38,804 nucleotides of DNA. Origin: Folioceros fuciformis (lineage: Eukaryota; Anthocerotophyta; Anthocerotopsida; Anthocerotales). The stretch covers positions 56,503-95,306 of the forward strand of contig JBNGIO010006094.1 in the NCBI GenBank assembly GCA_049999805.1. The letters are read 5' to 3'. Each line of letters begins with the position of its first letter. Within the stretch, counting starts at the first letter, position 1. A program made the translations under genes and the position numbers. Below are positions 31,415-38,804 of the stretch, in pieces. The notes beneath the pieces were generated by a model. It was given only the letters and a program-made list of their open reading frames with translations. It was not told where the DNA came from and did no database searches.

Positions 31415-32146
31415 TGCTCGTTGTGAAGCCGGACCGACTGGTTTTGCGAAGAGACGAACAACTAGTAACTAGCCGGAAGGCTAGCTAGACGCTGGACAGC
31501 AGCATCAAATTCAGACATAGTAGTCCNNNNNNNNNNNNNNNNNNNNNNNNNNNNNNNNNNNNNNNNNNNNNNNNNNNNNNNNNNNNNNNNNNNNNNNNNN
31601 NNNNNNNNNNNNNNNNNNNNNNNNNNGCTAGACGCTGGACAGCAGCATCAAATTCAGACATAGTAGTCCCGAGTGCAACCAATTGTGCCGGAAGGTACCT
31701 GAATCGGCTCACGTGATGGGCAATACTATCACCTTGTTGCATCCGAAGAGTGTAAAACTCTTGTCGGACGGTGACTAAGGTCATCACATTCATTGACTAA
31801 TAGATGTCATTGATCTGCTTCCAGGCCTTTGCTGAAGTAGTCGCACCATCGGTGTGATGCAAGATGGTTTCGTCAAGGCCAGAAACCAGCATTTGCAAGG
31901 CTTGACGATCTAGCTTGAGCCACGCATCAACCGCCGACTGAGGTGCAATGGGCTTAGGGGAAACACCCTCCACCAGTGGGAGAAGATCGCGCGTGTTGAG
32001 AGGTGTCTTCATCCGTCAAGACCAAATCTCATATTTGGTCCCGTTAAACCTATCTCTCTCTTTGAAATCAGTATAGACGCCATAACATTAATTACAAGAG
32101 CCAGAGATGGCGGAGGTGGTGGTAGTGGTGAAGTTCCTCCTGACAT
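31415..32146 (-). pseudogene. Copia-B Gag N-terminal part, with gap and breaks
   Basis: ATG 32146 starts a Gag whose first residues are Pro-rich. A one-base shift near 32085 moves to the frame with DRFNGTKYEIW, then TGA near 32013, then NTRDLLPLVEG, LDETILHHTDGATTSAKAWKQI, TLVTVRQEFYTLRMQ and EFDAAVQRL. It is closely similar to Copia-E Gag at 2893-3726. The 100-N gap sits in the LASLPTSY-equivalent region. Confidence 0.88.
31527..31626. other. Assembly gap (100 N) flanked by an exact 43-bp duplication
   Basis: The 43 bases at 31484-31526 recur exactly at 31627-31669 on the other side of the Ns. The two contigs therefore probably overlap and the real gap may be zero. Confidence 0.95.
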
Positions 32147-33980
32147 GGTCAAATCCTTGGCTCCACAATTGTGTAAACGAGCAGCGTGTTGTGACACAAG
32201 GCTCAGAAAAACACAAATGTAGTGTGAGCAAAACTTTTCCAGGAGAGTTCAAAGCAATCACACTCACACCAGCCACCTACAACACATCAGTCAGTTCCTG
32301 TGCTCTAATATTGTTTTCCGGTACACTTGCCCTATCAAAGCTTGACTGTATGCGTCGAACAATTTCAGCAACGTTCACAAGATTAGCGCTGATGTGTGTG
32401 ATCGACTGCCAGAGATTTTGGTAATGGAGAGAGCGTTACTCAGGAGCAGAAGCTTGGGCCTGGGCTTCATTGTACTTGAACTCCTTGTAGGTAGCTTCCA
32501 AAGTCTCGTAAGCAGGAGAGGACGATCTTGGTTCCTCCTTAACAGCTACGAGGGTAGGTTTTGACGATGTCTCAGTGTTGAAATCGTGTGCAGGAGGCAC
32601 ACTTCGCATAGCCAAAAACCGTCGGAGTTGAGAAGGATGGCCACCAAAATCGCCACTGATTTCTGCTGGAAAAGAGCCCGAAAAGGAATTAACAGGTGTG
32701 GGAAAAATAGAACCGGTAGCCCCGTTGGAGGTGACGGGGGTCACGCCCATTCGTGAAGTAGTCATGCCGTTCCGTTGAACGGGCACCCCATTGACTCGAA
32801 TCCGTGGCAGCCCGTCGCAGGGCACCGTTTCGCGAACGGGCGCCCAACTTAAGGGCACCGATTCGCGAGCAGGCCCAGCCTTGCGAGCGGTTGCCCAACT
32901 TAAGTTGGGCACCGTTTCGCTGGGGGTCGTGACCCCTTGCTGGGGCGCGTCTCCTGCGATGCGCTCCTTGATTGCAACCTCGACGAAGGAAACCACCTAG
33001 GGCTGGGAAATTGGGCCACCGCCGGTGTCTCTACTTCTGACAGATGGGGCACCTTGCGTGGCTGATCAATTCGGGCGCCTCTCCACTCCAAATTGCTGCC
33101 TGGATGGGGAAAAATCGGTGACTATCAATCATCGTCACTCTCCCCCCAAGCAGAATTTCCAGTGGAATTGAGGCCGTCGGACAAATCCTGCTGGAGGGAC
33201 GTGCTTGATTCTTCATGGTGCCTTAAGGATGTCGGGTCCCAATTCTCAACGATTGTGGACCGCATTAGGCTGGGGAGTCCACCCTCGGTTATCCAAAGCT
33301 TGGATTAAAGCATCAAGGAAGTTGTCGCCCAAGGATTGAAAGTGGCGAGGTACAAACTGCAATCCGAATCCCTGTGAATTCCTTCGTTGAAGCGATCGCC
33401 CTTGAGCACGCTCCACATTGTCACCATAGAGCCGAGAATGAGCAGCGTTGCGACGATTTCTGACCATCTTGGTGTGTCGAAGCAAGTGTTGAAGTGGTTG
33501 CTTGATTAGGAGAAAAGCTTAGAAGAGCAATGTGTAAGAAGGAGCAAGGCTGAATGCCTTCCCTTAAACACAAAGCCATGCTTATAAACCTATGTAGAGA
33601 ACCCTATAAGATCTCCTTTTCCCTTTTTTTCTTAAGATAAAAATGATAAAAAAATAGAAACATACTTTTCTATTTTTTTCATTCCTTCAAAAAAAAGGAA
33701 AAATTGTAGGACACTAAAACTAATCCTATAAAGATAGTGAGACTAGATTTAGTGTATGGCATGGGTGAGCCCAACTACACAGTTGTACGAAAGCGACAAC
33801 AAAGATATTGTTGTGACTTCCAGTGGTGGTCTTGTCATTCCAATCTGCTAACGAGAACGACATATCTATTGCTTCTATCCATAAGCGAGCAGATAGAGCT
33901 TCATGCGTCCATTGCTCACCTAGATAGTGATACATAGGTAATTTAGCCATTGGATCTAGAGACCATGGTAAGAGCCATGT
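32147..33980 (-). other. Long non-retroviral leader of Copia-B with ORFs of unknown origin
   Basis: Between the primer site and gag lie about 1.83 kb, far more than a usual copia leader. On the minus strand a TATA-like element (TTTATAAG, about 33578-33585) precedes an ATG-initiated frame 33485-33246 (RNRRNAAHSRLYG, FLDALIQALDNRGWTP). A 186-codon frame follows at 32996-32436, Pro/Ser/Val-rich and ending YETLEATYKEFKYNEA, then in the same frame after one stop ITHISANLVNVAEIVRRIQ (about 32410-32350), helical in character. None of this resembles gag or pol. A captured host gene segment or a nested element are the main options. Confidence 0.5.
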
Positions 33981-33993
33981 GGCACTGATACCA
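33981..33993 (-). promoter_or_regulatory. Primer binding site of Copia-B
   Basis: On the minus strand TGGTATCAGTGCC, directly abutting the LTR. It differs by one base from the usual initiator-Met site TGGTATCAGAGCC. Confidence 0.9.
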
Positions 33994-34198
33994 AGTTAGA
34001 ATTGCATGCGGAAGCGTCTTAAGCAAAGATGCTATATTAACAAATTAAATCAAGTGTGTTCATAGGTGGGCTTTTATAGGTGGCCTCGCAAGGGGTGTGT
34101 CCTTTCGCTAGCCTAGCTAACTACCTATACTAACTGCTAGGTCTAGCTGACTAACCACATTGGTACAGAACCAACGTGGTCTACTATTATATCTAACT
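33994..34198 (-). repeat. 5' LTR of Copia-B
   Basis: 205 bp, about nine differences from the 3' LTR. Ends AGTTAGA/TCTAACT as in the other copies. A TATAAAAG box (minus strand, about 34074-34081) lies centrally. Confidence 0.93.
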
Positions 34199-35142
34199 TG
34201 GCGGTGTGGGAGGACACTGAAGCCAACATGTTGAGGAGCCTGGAGGGCTTGGAGGACCTGGACAGCGGGTACTATGAGGAGACACCTGCTATGGCTGTCC
34301 AAACGCGGACGAAGATACGGGATGCCAACCAAAAGGTGGATGCTTCCGGGAGAGGAGAGCAGGGGAAGAAAGGAAAGAAGGGCAGAACGGTAGTTTTGGA
34401 CACGTATGAAGATGAGAACAACTCGACTTCATCAGGCAGTGAAGGATGGGCGACGGAACAACCAAGGAGTGGTGCAGCGACCTAGCCAAGTAGACCAATG
34501 GGCAATCGTATGGGTCTGGGAAATGAGGAGCAAAGCATGGGCGTTGCAGCAAATGCTAGTAGCAAGGTGCAGGAACAAGAGAGTTTAGGAATGAAGTCGC
34601 AAAGTCTGGCGAAAAACCCTCAGGAGAAAAATATGGATAAGTTAGTGTTTCTGCCAGATGTCAGAAAGGAGGTGATGGAGATGATCCGAGAAGAACTGGA
34701 GTAGATCCCGACTATTCCATCTGTACCAGTTTCTGGTCGTCCTGATTCCACAACCGCCGTGCCTAATTCCACAACCGCTATACCTAAAGGAGCTACCACG
34801 GTCGTTGAAGCTCGGGTTAGTGCAAGCGCTGAGAAGGGGAGAGGAGCTACCACGATTGCTAAAGCTCGGGTTAGTGCAAACGCTGAGAAGGGGAGAACAC
34901 ATGCAGACGAGGCCTTCAATTTGGCGAAGGCTGTCATGGACCACAAGCTCATGGTAACATTGGGACAGCTTCTCCAAGACAACCCGCGGTACCGTCAACA
35001 AATTCGGAGAGCATTGAAGGCAGCCCAACCCAAGAAGAAGCGGAGTCTCCCCAAGCTAAGGAAGAAGCCACTTGCTGTGAACCTGGTGGCCATGGTTGAT
35101 CAAGGTCCTGCAAAGTTGGAGAAAGAGATCTTGGGGTGTTAA
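34199..35142 (+). pseudogene. Gypsy gag, part 3 (C-terminal region)
   Basis: The Gag frame resumes at TGGCG. All segments are in one frame, with TAG stops at 34483-34485 and 34702-34704 and TAA at 35140-35142. The content is acidic/Ser-rich linkers, an EARVSASAEKGRGA / KARVSANAEKGRTH duplicated unit (about 34810-34900), and a conserved-looking segment LLQDNPRYRQQIRRAL before a basic tail. The last stop lies just upstream of the protease frame, as expected for a gag-pro frameshift or for decay. Confidence 0.82.
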
Positions 35143-35462
35143 TCAAGAAGGTACCTTTGGATACCGGTTCCAGGGTCAACATCATGATGGAGGATACAGC
35201 CCATAAGCTGGGGCTAGAGATAGAGCACACGGCTAAGGTGTTGTGACTCGCAAATATGTTTAGGATGGCACCTGTAGGGGAGGTAACTGGAGTGCTGACC
35301 CATATTGGTACCATTCCGTACCTCATGGACTATGTGGTCATCCAACAAAAAGCTCCTTGATATGATGTGTTGATTGGCTGGACGTGGATGTATGGAGCCA
35401 CGTTGTACCTTCAAGTGGGGAAGGAAGGAAGTAAGCTTCAAACCTCTGGACTGTGATCCCAA
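35136..35462 (+). pseudogene. Gypsy protease, truncated by Copia-F2
   Basis: One frame off gag: VPLDTGSRVNIM with the catalytic DTGS at 35160-35171, then MAPVGEVTGVLTHIG and YDVLIGWTWMYGA, the C-terminal hydrophobic-Ile-Gly motif of retroviral-type aspartic proteases. TGA interrupts after HTAKVL (near 35243) and before YDVLIG (near 35358). The rest of pol is not in the window because the Copia-F2 LTR begins at about 35463. Confidence 0.88.
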
Positions 35463-35767
35463 GGATAAAGAAGGAAGTGAAGGATCGTTAGAGGAGCCAC
35501 ATGGTGAAGGAGGAGAGGAGGAATCAAGGAGGAGAGGAGAAAGAGAGGTCACACTCTCACATAGAGTCTCAATTGCAAGGGAGCTCAAGGGGGTATTTAC
35601 ACCTCTAGAGGAGCTCCCAAGGAAGCTTCACAAGAAGCGCACAGGAAGCTGCGCAAGAAGATTCCTACATATTAGCTTAAGCTAATCTAAACAAATGATA
35701 CTTAACTAGACACTAATCTTAGACTAAACACATTAGTCTAAGCACATTGAGCTTTAATAACCCTACA
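35463..35767 (-). repeat. 3' LTR of Copia-F2
   Basis: On the minus strand it runs from TGTAGGGTTATTAAAG to about TTCTTTATCC and matches the F1 LTR (1503-1809). The F1 TATAAAT box reads TGTAAAT here. The polypurine side (minus TTTAAGTGGGAGG) lies at about 35768-35780. The junction with gypsy protease at 35463 is placed by where the two LTRs stop matching. Confidence 0.78.
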
Positions 35768-36015
35768 ACCTCCCACTTAAAGGCCAATTTACCTTCATAG
35801 GAGAGTGGTCTACGTCATGCCCATGAGTGTTCGAGCTTGTGCGAACTGCTTTATAGAGAGCCCCTTGGTGAGAAATATCTGTAGGGTTCTGACTGGTGTG
35901 AACTTTGACAAGCTGTACCCTCTTGTCTTCCAACACCTCTCAAATGAAGTGATACTTCACTTCCACATGTTTGGCCTTTGCATGAAACACTGGATTCTTT
36001 GCCAATTGGATAGCA
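35768..36015 (-). pseudogene. Copia-F2 RNase H C-terminal end
   Basis: The minus strand encodes the end of RNase H (HAKAKHVEVKYHFI, VKVHTSQNP) with a stop and a one-base shift. It is separated from the rest of F2 pol by the solo LTR. The last five bases before the insert, TAGCA at 36011-36015, are the duplicated target. Confidence 0.85.
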
Positions 36016-37342
36016 TGTGGAGTGAAACTTGCGCCCAAGAACCACCAAGGGGCCACACTTCCCCTTATTATTGTTGCAGTCTTATGATTCGCTCCCAAGG
36101 GAGTGAACTAATGTCAAGGTCACCTACATCTCCCTAATCTCACCCTATCTATCAGCATATACCAAGTGCTACAGCAATAGGTCAGAAGTCTCGGTCCTGT
36201 CTTCAGCTCCTACCACAACACCAACCCCAGCCTCAACAAAATGAGAACTCCAGCATTGTCTTCAGCCTTCATTTCCAGCTCCAAGTATCAATCACTTCAG
36301 TGCTAAGAGGAGGCTCCAGCCCCAAGTCTGGCCTCCAACTCTCAGCACCTAGTGCTAGCTACCTCCGCAACTGAACGAGAACCTCAACTTCAGCTACCTC
36401 CTCACTCCAGCTCCAACACTTCATTCCACCACTTCAGCACTTCACTTGAGCACTTCAGACCTTCACTTCAGCACTTCAGTCCTTCACTTCAGCACTCCAC
36501 TTCACCCTCCAGCCCCTCACTTCAGCTCAACTCCTCACTTCAACACTTCCACTTCCAAAATCTGCAACTCAACCCTTCTCTCCTGCAATTTGGAACACAA
36601 CAGCCTTCCCTCTTGCAGCCTTCAAGGCAAAGGCGAGGCCTAGGGCTGGGTAGCCTCCTTGGCTCACGGCCCTGCAACCTCACCTCAGCCAGCATGCAAG
36701 GTGGTCAGCCAGTGCAGATCCGGCCACACGAATCTTGGCAGTCTCGGGATCCTCCACGTTCCCCTAGTGGCAAGGGAAATCAAGACCTTGGTTTAGTCTC
36801 AACCAGCTTAGCGCCCTAAGCCAGGAGTTCTGCACCCAAGGTCCAGGGAAATCGCACCGTAGACAGCCTCCTCCTCAATGGCAGGTCTAGCCTCTTATAC
36901 TACCTTGGCCCAAACCTCCATCTCTATCTATTAGGGTTAGCCTCAGTCAACCACCCAACAATCTCTCTCTGACCTAAGCCAGCCCTAATTCTTACCTAAA
37001 CCTAACTCTGACCTAACCCTAACTTTGACCCAAACCTAGTTCTGACCTGAAAGGGGTTGTGTCCCATGGACACCACTGGGTGCCCTTACCAAAATTGACC
37101 AACCTCTCAAGACTACCAAAATGGTCAGTGCCTCTCAACCCTCTCCCTCCTCTCTCAAATCATTCCATCCCTTCTCTCAGATCATTCCAGCAACCCTTCA
37201 AAGACACATCTCACCTCACCATTAATCTAGCTACTAATCTTTCCTAATCTTTTAACTATTTCACCACAGGGTTCACTTAGAGATTCCCAAAAAGAGAAAT
37301 CCTACCATTTTCCAAGGACCTATTCAGGATGTGGAGTCCACA
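36016..37342 (-). mobile_element. Gypsy-type solo LTR inserted in Copia-F2
   Basis: A 1327-bp insert starts TGTGGAGT and ends GTCCACA (TG...CA), flanked by the exact 5-bp duplication TAGCA (36011-36015 and 37343-37347). The intact site is visible in F1 near 1267-1280, where the sequence runs on without the insert. Nothing internal to an LTR element is present, so it is a solo LTR left by recombination. CCCTTGGGAGCGAATC (minus strand, 36086-36101) sits 70 bp from the LTR end, as in the gypsy LTR (71 bp), so it belongs to a related gypsy family in minus orientation. Its open frames (for example 36352-36819) are low-complexity. Confidence 0.9.
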
Positions 37343-38804
37343 TAGCACTCTGGCTATCACAATGCAACACTGGTAGCTCAACCTTGATCCCCAAATCTCC
37401 CACTAAACGAGCAAGCTACATGGCTTCTTTGCAAGCCTCAGTCGCTGCAACATACTCGGCCTTGGTGGTAGATAGCGTTATGCACGATTGCAAACGAGAT
37501 AGCCATGAGATTGCCCCTCTAGTGCACATGAAGACATAACTTGATGTGGACCTCCTTTTGTCCATATCCCCTGCATAATCAATATCCGTATATCGTACTA
37601 TAGATGCATCTTCACTACCAAAACATAAGCACAAAGCTTTTGTACCATTCAAGTACTTCATAACTCCTTTCACTACCTCCCAATGCTTCCTGGCAGGGTT
37701 TGACATAAACCTGCTAACCACTCCTACTGCAAAAGCAATGTCAGGACGTATAGCAATCATTGCATACATCAAACTCCCTACAGCTGATGCGTATGGAACC
37801 TTCTCCATTTCAGCTTTGTCCTCCGCAAAGCTTGGGCAATCCTTGCTCGAAAGTTTCACATATGGAGGCAACGAAGTACTCAATACCTTCCGCTTGTCCA
37901 TGTTGAAACGTTGAAGCACCCTGTTAATGTGTTCAGTCTGAGACAAGTAAACCAAATGCTTATGTCTGTCTCGACAAATACGCATACCAAGAATATGGCT
38001 TGCCTCTCCCAAGTCTATCATGTCAAAGCGAGCATTCAACTTTGACTTCAACACTGAAATCTCATCAGTGCTTTTCCTAGCAATTAGCATATCATCCACA
38101 TAGAGGACCAGAATGAGCAAGCTTCCATCCTTAGCTTGCTTCGTATAGAGGCAATGATCCTCCTCGCTACGTTTGTAGCCTTGAGAAAGCATAAATGAGT
38201 GGAACTTGTAATACCACTACCTGGGTGCCTGTTTCAAACCATAAAGGCTCTTCTTTAACCTGCACACCAGATTCTCTTTGCCCTTCTCAATGAAACCCTC
38301 TAGTTGTTGCATGTATACCTCTTCCTGGATATCACCATGCAGAAATGCCGACTTCACATCCATATGGACAAGTTCCATGTCATTCCTCGCAACCAGAGCA
38401 AGAACACATCGCAAGGTGGTCATTTTGACAACTGGTGAGAAATCTCATCAAAGTCAATACCTTGCTGTTGCTTAAAACCCTTAGCAACCAATTGTGCCTT
38501 GTACTTGGGTTTGCCATAATGGAATATATCTTTCATCTTATACACCCATTGATAACATAATCCAGAGATGCAACATACCTATTAGGAGGACGTGAAATCC
38601 TTCCTGACCTACGAAGCACATGTGCCTCGACCGAAGCTGGTTGCACTCTCTCTTCTTCTACAAGTGGAGGAGCGGGTTCCTACACATCACGACGTTCAAC
38701 CTGCCCCGATGGTCAAGTCCATCTTCTTGGAAGACCACCCGTCGCACCTCCACAGTTGGAGTAGGCTTCTTGTGCATCTTGGTCTCATTGAAGAACACGT
38801 CATT
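37343..38804 (-). pseudogene. Copia-F2 pol: RT and RNase H N-terminal part (runs off the window)
   Basis: On the minus strand from 38804: the integrase tail, KCK/KWVY-type RT start region, MTTLRCVLALVARNDMELVHMDVKSAFLHGD, SLYGLKQAPR followed by TAG near 38218, then a 258-codon frame 38192-37416 with the catalytic YVDD (about 38102-38091), VPYASAVGSLMYA and RNase H to TKAEYVAATEACKEA. The stop near 37414 is a single-base change (ATG TAG for ATG/TTG TGG). It retains the ~120 codons deleted in F1. A frame break near 38430 separates the RT start. It is inserted in the gypsy pol region. Confidence 0.93.

Larger units (their letters stand above)
27468..34198 (-). mobile_element. Copia-B: full-length Ty1/copia element (family B) nested in gypsy gag
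   Basis: Length is 6731 bp including a 100-N gap. Two 205-bp LTRs differ at about nine positions (about 96% identity), so it is older than Copia-A. The flanks are TGGCA (27463-27467) and TGGCG (34199-34203), a 5-bp target duplication with one change. The gypsy gag frame continues across it. The primer site and polypurine tract abut the LTRs exactly and confirm the unusual AG...CT ends. The coding region is broken in several places. Confidence 0.95.

Noticed and set aside
32107-32424. 105-codon plus-strand ORF near the Copia-B gag start
   Set aside because: It is antisense to the Gag start and to the leader ORFs of Copia-B and shows no motif.
36352-36819. 155-codon plus-strand ORF rich in Ser/Leu/Gln/Pro
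   Set aside because: It lies inside the solo LTR and consists of CACTTCAGCACTTCA-type repeats, so it is not a gene.
1-38804. tRNA or rRNA genes, CRISPR arrays, bacterial operons or ribosome binding sites
   Set aside because: None was seen. Introns, LTRs and a MULE show nuclear eukaryotic DNA; the tRNA-like 12-18-mers are retrotransposon primer sites.

Overview
This window is a nuclear, eukaryotic and plant-like (streptophyte) locus. It holds one spliced cellular gene surrounded by transposable elements. The plant assignment rests on several Ty1/copia retrotransposons with initiator-Met-tRNA primer sites, a Ty3/gypsy element whose primer site looks like the tRNA-Asp type of plant Athila-like elements, a Mutator-like DNA transposon, and a RAD4/XPC repair gene with compact introns (75-234 nt). 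Short introns would fit a bryophyte, lycophyte or charophyte better than a large-genome seed plant, but the sequence does not settle the species. Three 100-N runs are scaffold gaps of unknown size.

Left part (1-9.66 kb). A copia pol remnant with its 3' LTR (family F, copy F1) is followed by an internally deleted copia of family B (copy E: gag, degenerate remainder, 3' LTR) sitting in an older copia integrase fragment. Next comes a Mutator-like element of about 4.0 kb with ~350-bp terminal inverted repeats. It has two convergent genes: a broken MULE transposase (DDE plus SWIM zinc finger) on the minus strand, and an intact plus-strand ORF that reads like the RPA1 C-terminal zinc-ribbon/OB domain.

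Middle (9.85-15.9 kb). A 12-exon RAD4/XPC gene runs on the minus strand from an ATG at 13675 to a stop at 9854; every visible exon junction keeps frame, and one gap interrupts exon 6/7. The MULE ends about 200 bp beyond its stop codon. A truncated copia (D: LTR, leader, gag, protease) lies directly upstream on the same strand.

Right part (15.9-38.8 kb). This is a stack of nested elements. A gypsy element (long LTR, tRNA-Asp-type primer site, gag, protease) is split by Copia-A (19018-26261, plus strand, TSD GATAC, LTRs differing at one base), by Copia-B (27468-34198, minus strand, TSD TGGCA/TGGCG, LTRs about 96% identical, unusual AG...CT ends) and by Copia-F2 (from about 35463 past the window end, minus strand). 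F2 itself contains a 1327-bp gypsy-type solo LTR with TSD TAGCA. For the A and B insertions the gypsy gag frame resumes exactly across the insertion.

Likely functional content: RAD4 appears intact apart from the gap. Copia-A is the youngest element but has two in-frame stops, an extra ORF before gag, and antisense coding potential between pol and the 3' LTR. The most unusual candidates are the MULE with its RPA-like second gene, the AG...CT LTR family, the extra ORFs of Copia-A, the foreign-looking 1.7-kb leader of Copia-B, and the retroelement sequence immediately upstream of RAD4.
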